Positions 8,578 through 17,225 of a stretch of 50,456 nt of DNA are shown here, in pieces. The translations under genes were made by a program, and so were the position numbers. How positions within the stretch are numbered: the stretch's first letter is position 1; every line of letters starts with the position of its first letter. This stretch comes from Pseudomonas tehranensis. GTDB lineage: Bacteria; Pseudomonadota; Gammaproteobacteria; Pseudomonadales; Pseudomonadaceae. The notes under the pieces are model-generated. The model saw nothing but the letters and a program-made list of their open reading frames with translations, was not told the DNA's origin and did not search any database. Location of the stretch: assembly GCF_014268615.1 (NCBI RefSeq), contig NZ_JABWQV010000016.1:1-50456 (forward strand). Reading direction: 5' to 3'.

Positions 8578-9147
8578 CTACGCCGAGGCTTGTAACTGAG
8601 TGGCCGCGTACTGCTCAACCAACAGACGCGAGATCGAATCACCGTCCAGAGGGGTCAGGCGAGCACTGCAACCGCCGCACACCACTTGTTTGCGCTCATT
8701 GAGCTGGGCGTGAACCGCGCCACATTCCGGGCAGGTCTCGGGGAGATAGCTGAAAACGTTATGGCATTGCTGCGCCCAATTACGCACGGTGGTGGCCGCG
8801 AAGACATCACCCGGCTGCATGCCCACGCGCAACTGACCCGGCGCATAAGCGCTGAGGCTCTGTTCCAGCAAGGCTACGCCGTCCTGCGTGATGCGCCCTT
8901 TTTCGACAAACCGGGTCGCGTCGCCGAACACCGCGACCGCGTGATCCAGCACGCTGGTTTTCGGCAAGGTGCAACCGTATTGGCGGCCCAGCTGGAAGCT
9001 CAGGTCGACGATGTCCAGCGAGTCGGCGCTGAGGTCGTCAACGATACTGCTGTGCTCTGCCACGTCGCCCATATCCATCACCAACAACTGCGCAAGAATC
9101 TCCCGCGTACTGTTGATAACGCTGTCCAATTCCAATGGATTGTTCAT
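8578..9147 (-). CDS. Acyl carrier protein with C-terminal zinc ribbon
   Basis: A 189-residue protein. Residues about 8-85 form an ACP domain with the phosphopantetheine attachment Ser43 in DDLSADSLDIVDL. A linker follows, and then a zinc-ribbon-like module with Cys139, Cys142, Cys157 and Cys160 (CPEC and CGGC). Ordinary ACPs are about 80 residues with no such tail. It is the first gene of the operon, with AGGGGA upstream of ATG 9147. It probably carries the growing chain for the downstream ketosynthases, FabG and acyl-ACP reductase. The zinc ribbon may dock a partner enzyme or nucleic acid; its role is unknown. Confidence 0.85.
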   Translation of the reverse strand: MNNPLELDSVINSTREILAQLLVMDMGDVAEHSSIVDDLSADSLDIVDLSFQLGRQYGCTLPKTSVLDHAVAVFGDATRFVEKGRITQDGVALLEQSLSAYAPGQLRVGMQPGDVFAATTVRNWAQQCHNVFSYLPETCPECGAVHAQLNERKQVVCGGCSARLTPLDGDSISRLLVEQYAATQLQASA

Positions 9148-9235
9148 TGATTGTTCCCCTACAAAAACAGCATTAAATGAATAAAGTCATCGGGCCAAAA
9201 AAGCTGTTTTCAGGCCAAATCTATCGAGGCGCGGG

Positions 9236-9267
9236 AGTCTAAAGTCTCCCCTTAAGGGGAGAGTCAA
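9236..9267 (-). promoter_or_regulatory. MerR-type promoter of the biosynthetic operon
   Basis: On the minus strand a -35 TTGACT (9262-9267) and a -10 TAGACT (9236-9241) are separated by 20 bp. The spacer holds the palindrome CTCCCCTTAAGGGGAG. Over-long 19-20 bp spacers filled by a dyad are the hallmark of MerR-family activated promoters. The ACP start is about 90 bases downstream. No matching regulator gene is visible in the operon part present; the MerR-like gene at 25.6 kb belongs to the conserved ihfA neighbourhood and is not an obvious partner. Confidence 0.7.
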
Positions 9268-9321
9268 CTTGCCATTATTGCTTTTGAGAGAAATCCCGAT
9301 GAGCCCTGACACCCTTGGTTT

Positions 9322-9340
9322 AAGCACCTCAATGGTGCTT
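9322..9340. repeat. Small inverted repeat between the operon promoter and the integrase remnant
   Basis: AAGCACC (9322-9328) and GGTGCTT (9334-9340) form a perfect 7-bp stem around a 5-base loop. No T-tract follows on either strand, so a terminator is not supported. It could be an operator or an insertion scar. Otherwise 9148-9441 holds only the MerR-type promoter. Confidence 0.4.
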
Positions 9341-9441
9341 GGATAGGGATCGTAAAATGACAAAATCGATTGCTTGAAACAGCACGACAGTTCCAGATGG
9401 GGCGCCCGGGAATAGCACATCGAGCGCTAACAGGTAATTCA

Positions 9442-10353
9442 ATGTCGAGCACAGACAAACGCCCGCGCTCGTCCATGGCGCCGACCCTGGTGCAATCCGC
9501 AATCAATCTACCCAACTTCGGCAGCCGCAATGGCCCGACCGAGCTGGAACAGGGATCCCTGGCGGACATCCGCAAGGCCCGCAACCAGGCCCGAGCGCTC
9601 ATCAACGAGCAGATCAATCCCAACGAACACAAGAAAACCGTCAAGGCACAGGCATACGCCGCGGCTACCCGATGTCTTGGGCAGAGCAGTCGATGCTGTT
9701 CTCGGAAATCCCTGATCACCTATTGAGGATGGCGCTCTACAAGATGAACACCGGTTGCCGGGAGCAGGAAGTCTGCAAGCTTCAATGGGATTTGGAGATT
9801 CGGGTGCCGGAACTGGGAACGAGTGTGTTCCTGATTCCTGCTGACTTTGGCGGGCGGAGTGAAAAATCTGGCGTGAAGAACGGCGACGAGAGGCTGGTGG
9901 TGCTGAACAAGGTGGCGATGTCAGTCATCGATGGCCAGCGCGGTCTGCACTCGAAGTATGTCTTTCCGTACGGGCAGCCTGACGAACATAGGCCAACCGC
10001 CATGCACCGGATAAATGACACAGCGTGGAAGAAGGCCAGGGTGAGAGCAGCGGCAAAGTGGGATGGAACACAAGTCACCGGCACACCCTGGGTTCAGATC
10101 GATCAGGATTCACGACCTCAAGCACACCTTTGGCAGAAGGCTTCGTGCAGCGGGCGTGACACTGGAGGATCGGAAGGCGCTCTTAGGGCACAAGAATGGC
10201 AGCGTTACGAGCTACTATTCTACCGCAGAGCTGGAGCAGTTGATTATGGAGGCGAACAAAGTGTCGGCAACCGATTCGCGAGGACCGGCGCTGACCATCT
10301 TGAGGAGAAAAACTGTAGTGGTATGCATTGCTGAATCTGAAGCGTTCCATTAG
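9442..10353 (+). pseudogene. Tyrosine recombinase/integrase remnant
   Basis: Three pieces of one phage-type integrase lie in shifting frames. From 9442 the sequence has an N-terminal arm-binding-like segment (LADIRKARNQARALI, NPNEHKK). From about 9672, in another frame, comes the catalytic core with NTGCREQEVCKLQW (catalytic Arg). From 10063, back in the first frame, come HDLKHTFGRRLRAAGV, LLGHKNGSV and the nucleophile Tyr in SYYSTAEL. The core-binding domain between the first two pieces is missing, so there is an internal deletion plus frameshifts and no functional enzyme. It marks the left edge of the defence island and suggests the island was once mobile. Confidence 0.85.
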
Positions 10354-10418
10354 GCACTAGCTGGGGTAAATGAATCACCTCTACGGAAAATCTGTCATCC
10401 CAGCTGCGCTTCGTAATA

Positions 10419-13400
10419 TCAAGCGCCGTCGATAGGTGTCGGCTCGAACGCGTAGACCACGCTGCCCCTTCCAACGGTTCGAAATGCACCCTCCCCTTTG
10501 GCCGAGAAAGGGTTTGCAAGCAGCATCCAAGTCATTCGTATCGGATCGTCGACATTAGCCAAATACAGGATTCGGTACTGATGCTCTCGATCAGCTCGAT
10601 AGCGTTGTGCTGTGAATATCTCAGTGGGGCCCATTTCGAATCGCTGTGGGTTACCAGTACTAGCTTTTACCTCGTAGTAGTAGGTGCGACTCTTCGTTGC
10701 GACGATGAAATCGTAGCCCAATGTGTCTAAGCCCCCGCTTGTGTTCAGGACTGCATCGCGATAACAGGATACCCAATTACTTTCGTCGACTGACTCGAGA
10801 TTGTGACGGCGGCGTAACCATTCGCGAGCCCAAAGCTCGCCCATCAGACCTACTGCCAACTTCTGTTCGTCCGACATGCTGGTCTCAGGCAACTTCGGTG
10901 CTCCGCGAGAACTACCTCCACCATGACCTCCACTCCACGCGGTGGGATCCATTGGCTGTAGCACCGTCTCTTTCGACGAGACGGAGTTCAGAGCGGGCGC
11001 TTTAGCAACAGCGTCACCAACGGCAGCCGCAATGTCCGCGTACTTATCCGAAAGCGCGGACATGATGACCCCGGCAAACTTCACCTGTACTCGGCTATTC
11101 AGCCGCTCGGCATGCTCCGTTCTCGCGCGCTCCTCACTACGGGCAAAGCTCTCTAGAGACAATCCCCATGACACTAAATCGGTGCTTGGCGGATGGCCAA
11201 CGGGCCAAATCCCGTCAACGGATAAATGGTAAGCGATCTGATCTTCATCAAGTACGCGAAAATCCAGCCAACCACGGCTTCGTGCACGCGCCATAAAAGC
11301 ATCGTGTGATGCTTCTGAATTACCCCATACCTTACGAAACTCAGAATCCAAGGCTTTGCCGGGAGCACGACACCTCGCGGAAAGAATTGGCAAGAACTTG
11401 CCCCAAAAGTCGCGAAGTTTGGCGCCGTTGATCGACCTGCACTCAGTTAGGGTGTGCTCCAGCGGCATTTGAGGAGCTTCAGCCAGAAAGCTTTCTTCGA
11501 TCCACTTATCGATGTAAGCATCCATCACAAGCTCAGGCAGCTCGTCATATGTAGTGAACCAACTTGGATCAGGTGATGCGGTTAGTGCGCTATCCCTAGC
11601 GGATACATAAGGGTTTAGTGGCTCTCGCCTATCGAACATCCCGGAGGCACGTAAACGCAGCCGGTCTGCGACCTCGGGCTGACGCTGACGCAAATGACGC
11701 GCCCAAGCATCCTGGTGCATTCGCTCATTGCTCACGGGTTTGTAGCGATCACCTAAACCTGAGATGGCGGCATTGAGCCGAGCGATAGGCAGAGAAAATT
11801 CTGCTTTTAAATCAGATAGATCAACGAGATGTATCATGCGTTCTTCGAGATCAACCAGTGAAGTCTCGAGAGCGAGAGCCAAGCCCTCGAATGCAGCGCG
11901 TAGCTCCTCATCACGAGGCTGGTCCCGTGTAGAGAGTTCCTGCAAGAGCGTAGCGGTCTCGAATGCACCAATGCAGAGGGATAGGGGGATAGCGAGATCA
12001 AGTATCCCAATCAGGTCCCCACTTGCAAGGCAGCGCGTTTGACGAATGGCCTCAGGCTCGACGCCCAGAGCGGCGGCCATGATCTGGTCACTGGGTATTT
12101 CTTCGAACTGGACGCGAGCAGCTGTGAGCCGCAACAAGGCTGCCTCGAGCCCGTGAGCCAGCTCACGCGCGCCAAGAGCTACCGCGAGTTGCCCCGCAGC
12201 TCCTGCAAGATCTTCAAGAGTCAAAGATCCGTGCTCTGCCTGAATGATCAATACCGGGCCAACGGCTCGATGGAGTGCGAGTGAGCCACGCAGCGTTGGA
12301 GGCAGGGCAACTCTCATATCGCCATGCGCGATCTGAACCTTTCTCCCACTGACCACGGCCAACGCCCTCGCCGAGTGCCGAACCCTTCCGAGCATATTTT
12401 GCGTTGCTTGCACGAATGCGCTGCTCTTGTGCGCTGCCACGTTGACAAGGAACTCGATGATCCATGGCCCAACGATGTCGCTCAGCAGGCGGCTTGGCAT
12501 TCCGTCATCGAACTTTATGTCGTCAACATAAACCTCGGCCGGCTCATCAGAAATGCGACGGAATTTACCCGGCGCGCTGGCGTTGACCCACTCCCATGCA
12601 ACCGCCGTATCTCCGTGCACAAAATCGAAGACAGGTTCGCCAACGTCGAAAAGCAGCTGTTTCTTTAGTCCATCTCTCTCATCATCGAAGTAAGCTTGAA
12701 CGATGCCTTCCGTTGCGTCGGAAACAACCTTAATTTCTCTTCCCACGAGAACTGGTACGCACGGGCTAGGCTTAGGCACCCCTTTCCTACATGCGATGGC
12801 CCACAGACGCTTAAACAACTCCTGGAATCGCCGGACATCGCGAATATCGGAGATCCCTGCAGAAGCGGCTTCAGATAGAGCAAATAGAGCGCGTTCGGCA
12901 TGCCGCTCATCATTGAACAGTCCTAACTCTGCGCGGCTCTGTAGCCACTCGAGCGTTGTAGCGTTGATCGCGCCGGCCACTTGGTGCTGCACGAAATCTA
13001 CGAAACGTGGTGGCCGCTCCTCATCAGTATTGAAATACCAAGCCTCAGAAGGTTTGACAAACCGTAACTGACCACCCGGCCGTGTGACAGGCAGCCACTC
13101 TGCGCCAGTTAGGAAGGCCTGCAACGGTGTCGACAAGTTGTGTCGCTCGGCGGCTGCGCCAGAGTCTGCACGGACAGCGGAAAACCATAGGTGCTCGTCG
13201 TTAAGCGCTCGCATGGCCAGTGCGATCTGAACCGAATAGTCGCGACGCACCTCAATCGGAAATGACTCATAGTCCCACTGTCCAGGGATGCGCCAAGACC
13301 GAAGCTCGGCACGATACTGACGTGAAATAAACATGCGCGCGCAGTCCTTCGTAAGCTGCGTTCTCCAGTGCGAGCGCAACGCGTCGGTGAGTCCAGTCAC

Positions 13401-15839
13401 TTCACGCGAGATAGCAATCGGCAGATAGGCGGAATTACCGGAGGGTTTTGATGTGACCTCTTCACCGCCGACGGGGCGCAGACAATCCATTACTCCAGCT
13501 GCAGTGAGAAATCGCACCCAATCGGCCTGGTCTCCATGGCGGACTGGCCATGCCGCATGCGCGGGGAGCAGACGTGCAAGTGATTGCGTCAAATCCTCAG
13601 AAACGCTGGACGTGCTTCGCAGCAGCGCTTGCAACTTCTTGCCATTCGGAACCGCCCAGCCATCACCAAACATTGCGGCCTCGGCGTCGATCCAGCCGTC
13701 GAGCGTCGGAACGAAGAATGCAGCTGAGCGTGTCTCCTTGTCAGACAGCGACCGGCCGCTACTCCATAAGCGAAAGGCCCATTCGAGCGCCTGTGCGCGG
13801 GTGCTGTCGGTACCTGACGTGCGAGTCACGCCAGCAAGAGTGCGTAGCACGTCACGAGTGTCGTATTCACGGGCCAGCTTGCCGGCAATAAGGAAGGTGC
13901 GGCCAGGACGATAGCCACCATCGTCCTCCAGCCACGGCACGTCGCGGCTTAAGAGGGCGAACCCCTTTCGCAGGGTCGCAGGCAGACTCTCCAATGGCAG
14001 TGACTGTTTGCTAACGTCATCGTCAACATCTGCGTCGACAGACAATACCGGAGCAAAATAGACGTCCGCTGCGCGCCGCCTGCGGCCAGAGGTGCCGCTA
14101 GAGGGAGGCTCGCTACTGATAAGATCACCGCTCACGCTGAGCAAAAAGTTCCTGCCGAAGAGTGTGGATGCATGACCAGCCAATGCGACAGATATCTCGT
14201 CGTAGAACGCGGCCCACTGCTCGGGCGCAACACTTTTCTCATGCATTTTTCCAGCAACTCTCTCCACCCAGCTCGCGACAACATCAGGAGGCGGTTTGAA
14301 GTCGGTAAAGCGAAGTTGTACGTACAGCCGGTCCAGCGCCGCTCGTTGTTTAAAGGTGAGAGAGTCGACCAGAATGCGGCCACCACCGACCTCGCAGATG
14401 CTCTTAGGTGATAGGCACGCGTCGTGCGGAGCGGACCATGCATACGTTTCCTTGGGCGAAGCCCAAGTAATCGTGTCGTCTTGTCCGCGAACGGGGAGGA
14501 ACTCGCGACTCAAGATACCTTGACCTTTGTCGCCCATTGCGAGCTTAAGTTGCTCCAGATACGGCTGTTCCCAACAGAGGAGACTGACAACTGCGCTTGG
14601 GGCCTGTGGCCACTCGCTTTCAACCAAGAAACCTATCAACTGACAACTTAACCAAGCGGCCGTTTGCATGAAGGTTTTATTGAGTTGAATAGAGGCGTCG
14701 ACGGCCCGTCGATCCATCTTCGTGTAGAAGTTTGCGTTGATGTAGCCGGCGAATGGGGCCTTACCCTCCACCCCAAGCGGAAGAAAGCAGTACAGTCTTC
14801 CTTCGTCCAAAGGTGCACCAAGCGGGACGGCGACGCTAATCCGGGCAGTCCCATCCCAAGCTTTCCAGCTTTCCGGGACTTCACCTTTTTCTAGACTCGA
14901 TTCAAGTGCTTGCCTGAAAAGGCCGTCATTAATGTCCCAGTGGGCCGCTACGAACTCGTCGGTACCGAGCCTGAGTTGCGTCACCGAGATGGGGCGGTCG
15001 ACCTTGCAGCCCGGCGGCTCAAAAGTCCAAGTCTTCACTACCGAACGATCCAATACGAAGGGTTCCCCCTCTCCGAGATCAAGCGAAATGCGCCCAACAC
15101 GCTCGAGAAACAGGTGAAGCGGCGTAGTGAGACTTTTCAACGCTTCGAACTGCGCCCTCACAACCTGAAGGGCGTCGAATGATTTCAGCGGTAAGCGAAC
15201 AACAGTGGCAAAACCTGCCTCGGCGAATCGAGCCACGCTGGCACCAGGTTCGGTGGGAACAGGCAAGTGCCAGCACGGAAGATTACGCGCCATCTCCTCA
15301 ACGATGTCGCCCGAATCGTCACCAAGTAGGCTGCGCAAGTCGTCGGTGGTCGCGAAGCGAAAACAGTAGCCATCGAACGTGCCGCTTCCACCTTCGCCCT
15401 GAACCGAGTAGATCTCGGGCCAATTACAAACCTGCAGGACACTTCTAAAGCCGAGGCCTTTATTGCCTATGCCTGCGTTGACTGGCTTACTGCTTAGAGC
15501 AATGTTGGTGATAGCCTTTAGATTATTGCCGGCGAAACCGGCACCACGGTTTGCAACGTAGAGACATCCATTCTCTTCGGAGGCATCCAACACTACGACA
15601 ATCTCACCGTCGTAGCGTAATGGATCGTGGGCATCATGAGCGTTCTGGATAAGCTCTACGAGGAAACGGTTGCCGTAATCGTCAGAGACGAACTGCGACA
15701 TGTTTCGAACACTTTGATAGAGGCTCGGATCGCTACGCGCGGCCATGTAGTGCGAGATGCGCTCATGCATAAGCCGCTCAACCGCCCTTGTAGGTGACGA
15801 CTCCAGGCCGCTAGCTGATGCTTCTGGAATTGAAGTCAT
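10419..15839 (-). CDS. Giant GHKL (sacsin/MORC-like) ATPase with C-terminal DUF3883/nuclease-like domain
   Basis: 1806 residues. The N terminus has a Bergerat-fold ATP site: FLVELIQNAHDAHD (catalytic Glu and Asn) near residues 59-72, NRGAGF (G1 box) and GIGNKGLGFRS (G2 box), as in sacsin, MORC and HSP90-type ATPases. A roughly 1500-residue middle has no motif I recognise. The last about 110 residues hold GELWAREWL, then GYDFIVATK and YYYEVKAS, a D...ExK pattern matching the DUF3883/restriction-endonuclease-like fold. Known context: MORC/MutL-like GHKL ATPases and DUF3883 proteins are linked to restriction and defence loci. Inference: a single-protein or AlpA-controlled anti-phage factor. The start is ATG 15839 with AAGGG upstream. 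The target and mechanism are unknown. Confidence 0.75.
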   Translation of the reverse strand: MTSIPEASASGLESSPTRAVERLMHERISHYMAARSDPSLYQSVRNMSQFVSDDYGNRFLVELIQNAHDAHDPLRYDGEIVVVLDASEENGCLYVANRGAGFAGNNLKAITNIALSSKPVNAGIGNKGLGFRSVLQVCNWPEIYSVQGEGGSGTFDGYCFRFATTDDLRSLLGDDSGDIVEEMARNLPCWHLPVPTEPGASVARFAEAGFATVVRLPLKSFDALQVVRAQFEALKSLTTPLHLFLERVGRISLDLGEGEPFVLDRSVVKTWTFEPPGCKVDRPISVTQLRLGTDEFVAAHWDINDGLFRQALESSLEKGEVPESWKAWDGTARISVAVPLGAPLDEGRLYCFLPLGVEGKAPFAGYINANFYTKMDRRAVDASIQLNKTFMQTAAWLSCQLIGFLVESEWPQAPSAVVSLLCWEQPYLEQLKLAMGDKGQGILSREFLPVRGQDDTITWASPKETYAWSAPHDACLSPKSICEVGGGRILVDSLTFKQRAALDRLYVQLRFTDFKPPPDVVASWVERVAGKMHEKSVAPEQWAAFYDEISVALAGHASTLFGRNFLLSVSGDLISSEPPSSGTSGRRRRAADVYFAPVLSVDADVDDDVSKQSLPLESLPATLRKGFALLSRDVPWLEDDGGYRPGRTFLIAGKLAREYDTRDVLRTLAGVTRTSGTDSTRAQALEWAFRLWSSGRSLSDKETRSAAFFVPTLDGWIDAEAAMFGDGWAVPNGKKLQALLRSTSSVSEDLTQSLARLLPAHAAWPVRHGDQADWVRFLTAAGVMDCLRPVGGEEVTSKPSGNSAYLPIAISREVTGLTDALRSHWRTQLTKDCARMFISRQYRAELRSWRIPGQWDYESFPIEVRRDYSVQIALAMRALNDEHLWFSAVRADSGAAAERHNLSTPLQAFLTGAEWLPVTRPGGQLRFVKPSEAWYFNTDEERPPRFVDFVQHQVAGAINATTLEWLQSRAELGLFNDERHAERALFALSEAASAGISDIRDVRRFQELFKRLWAIACRKGVPKPSPCVPVLVGREIKVVSDATEGIVQAYFDDERDGLKKQLLFDVGEPVFDFVHGDTAVAWEWVNASAPGKFRRISDEPAEVYVDDIKFDDGMPSRLLSDIVGPWIIEFLVNVAAHKSSAFVQATQNMLGRVRHSARALAVVSGRKVQIAHGDMRVALPPTLRGSLALHRAVGPVLIIQAEHGSLTLEDLAGAAGQLAVALGARELAHGLEAALLRLTAARVQFEEIPSDQIMAAALGVEPEAIRQTRCLASGDLIGILDLAIPLSLCIGAFETATLLQELSTRDQPRDEELRAAFEGLALALETSLVDLEERMIHLVDLSDLKAEFSLPIARLNAAISGLGDRYKPVSNERMHQDAWARHLRQRQPEVADRLRLRASGMFDRREPLNPYVSARDSALTASPDPSWFTTYDELPELVMDAYIDKWIEESFLAEAPQMPLEHTLTECRSINGAKLRDFWGKFLPILSARCRAPGKALDSEFRKVWGNSEASHDAFMARARSRGWLDFRVLDEDQIAYHLSVDGIWPVGHPPSTDLVSWGLSLESFARSEERARTEHAERLNSRVQVKFAGVIMSALSDKYADIAAAVGDAVAKAPALNSVSSKETVLQPMDPTAWSGGHGGGSSRGAPKLPETSMSDEQKLAVGLMGELWAREWLRRRHNLESVDESNWVSCYRDAVLNTSGGLDTLGYDFIVATKSRTYYYEVKASTGNPQRFEMGPTEIFTAQRYRADREHQYRILYLANVDDPIRMTWMLLANPFSAKGEGAFRTVGRGSVVYAFEPTPIDGA

Positions 15840-15921
15840 GTAACTTTTGCCCTTTTACTGCCTTGTAATGTAGGTAATGCCCAAAATGAGCGACTGGGCT
15901 TTAGCTGGTTCTACATCGGCC

Positions 15922-16122
15922 TCAATTCATCGAAGGCTTTGCGCAATCTCTTTCGGCGATCCTGCTCTTGATCCATTCATGAATCTCACTCTCAAGCCAG
16001 CCAACACTGCGGCCAACCAGAGGTACTGGTTGCGGGAACGCCCTATAACTAATGAGCCTATAGATTGTGGATCGTGCGAGGCCAGTCGTGTTGATGACCT
16101 CTTTTAAACGAATAATCCTCAT
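15922..16122 (-). CDS. AlpA-family transcriptional regulator
   Basis: A 66-residue small helix-turn-helix protein starting MRIIRLKEV, with TGLARSTIYRLI and GRSVGWLESEIHEWI, the conserved pattern of AlpA/prophage CP4-57 regulators (excisionase-like winged helix). The start chosen is ATG 16122, the position of the family's conserved N terminus; an in-frame ATG at 16149 would add 9 residues. Such proteins control integrase or defence genes on mobile islands. It sits 82 bp upstream of the giant GHKL ATPase gene on the same strand, so it may regulate that gene. No strong ribosome-binding site is visible. Confidence 0.8.
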   Translation of the reverse strand: MRIIRLKEVINTTGLARSTIYRLISYRAFPQPVPLVGRSVGWLESEIHEWIKSRIAERDCAKPSMN

Positions 16123-16124
16123 GA

Positions 16125-16396
16125 CTGAACCAATAATAACGCAGGCCAATACAGGCGCTTGAGGGGAACAATGCGTTTTGTCTCAGAGACGGTTGCACCA
16201 TAGTGCTCAATCACGCACGCACCACATGATCTAAGGTCCACATGACCAGCAGGATAGATGCATGGCCAGCCTCGTGCTGGGCATCCGTGCTGAAGCCACC
16301 GGTACTCAAACAAAGGTATCGATCATCCTTATGTCGACCGCCCAAAAAGCTTCGAAGCTCCTGTGCCACGTTGAGGTTGATTGGAAGTTTGGTCAT
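16125..16396 (-). pseudogene. Mrr-type restriction endonuclease remnant (C-terminal part, frameshifted)
   Basis: From 16396 one frame reads NVAQELRSFLGGRHKDDRY, then STGGFSTDAQHEAGHASI and WTLDHVV, then stops. The adjacent frame continues with CVIEHYGATVSETKRIVPL and KRLYWPA. Joined, these match the C-terminal end of Mrr_cat-type endonucleases as I remember it (STGGF..A..EAERA..I, LDDLV, EHY, VPL.R.YWPA). The join at about 16230 needs a frameshift, and the N-terminal half with the catalytic PD-(D/E)xK residues is absent. It begins just after the HNH gene stop, so that gene may have replaced the missing part. Confidence 0.65.
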
Positions 16397-16407
16397 ATCC
16401 GTAGCTA

Positions 16408-17223
16408 CTACCGTTCAAATACCGCGGCAATTACAGCTTCAGGCGCTTGCTTACGGATGCATGCTTCTGCAACGGATGAAAACTCTGCATCGTATTTCAC
16501 CTTTTCCTTTAAGCGGGCAATTGAGGTTTCCTTCATAATCCAAACCAAGGCCTGAGCACCATGGGCTCTAGCACCACGATAGTCTTCAATGACCGCTAGA
16601 CATTCATCCCATTTTTTCCCTCGCTTTTGATTTAAGCGATCAATTCTGTTTAAGCCAAGAATTTCGATGGTTTTTTCTGCTTTAAATCTCTCCAGATCAT
16701 CAATGCCACCAGCTAATACGGCAATGCAACCATCGTCGTCGCGATCGTAGGAAATTAACCGTGCTTGATCCGTTAACGGGTCAATTAAAACCGCACCTTC
16801 GAGTCGAAGCTGCACTTCTGAGCAGTTCACTGGGGCGCGCCGTTCGCCATGCATCAAAGGAAAAATATCACTCTTTTTAGAGTTGATTAAGTGACCGGCA
16901 ATGACATAGTTTTTCCAATTAAAGGTTAGCCACCAATAGCCATCATCGTAACTTCCATCCAGATTCTTTACCCGACCTTTAGGCCGAAAGTGGTCAACGT
17001 GAATCGGCGAGATAGACTCCTCCGCCTCGGTGTACCAACATTTATTAGAAAATTGACTCATTAGCCAATTACGAATACGAGCATCACGCCAGAAACCTTC
17101 ATGTCTATCGAGTATCGTTTGACGGGATGCATCGTCTGCGGCAGCTTGTATTTGCGCAGTAATAGCATCAGCTTCGGCGATCCAGTCAACTGGTGGTGTA
17201 CCTGTAATAATCACCTTGCGCAT
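16408..17223 (-). CDS. HNH nuclease, PtuB-like (Septu-type partner)
   Basis: 271 residues. An HNH/endonuclease-VII-like core is visible: KCWYTE (Cys62) followed by VDHFRPKG at 76-83 (Asp-His of the HNH motif), then NWKNYVIAGHLINSKKSD, ending the betabeta-alpha-metal fold. This CxYCE...DHFRPK pattern is that of PtuB nucleases of the Septu anti-phage system and of related retron effectors. It begins 2 bp after the stop of an ABC-type ATPase, the same arrangement as ptuA-ptuB. The gene is noticeably more AT-rich than the flanking core genes. Inference: it cleaves nucleic acid when released or activated by the ATPase. Assignment to Septu is by resemblance only. Confidence 0.8.
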   Translation of the reverse strand: MRKVIITGTPPVDWIAEADAITAQIQAAADDASRQTILDRHEGFWRDARIRNWLMSQFSNKCWYTEAEESISPIHVDHFRPKGRVKNLDGSYDDGYWWLTFNWKNYVIAGHLINSKKSDIFPLMHGERRAPVNCSEVQLRLEGAVLIDPLTDQARLISYDRDDDGCIAVLAGGIDDLERFKAEKTIEILGLNRIDRLNQKRGKKWDECLAVIEDYRGARAHGAQALVWIMKETSIARLKEKVKYDAEFSSVAEACIRKQAPEAVIAAVFER

Positions 17224-17225
17224 GC

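Noticed and set aside
1..9147. Aryl polyene or dar (alkylresorcinol) cluster
   Set aside because: The visible genes lack the defining members (aromatic starter and dehydratase genes, or a KAS III-type DarB), while an aminotransferase-reductase fusion is present that neither type has.
9187..9420. 77-residue minus-strand frame before the ACP gene
   Set aside because: It spans the MerR-type promoter and has no family resemblance, so it is treated as non-coding.
16242..16555. Plus-strand small reading frames
   Set aside because: They lie antisense to the HNH gene end and the Mrr remnant, and have no start signals or recognisable content.
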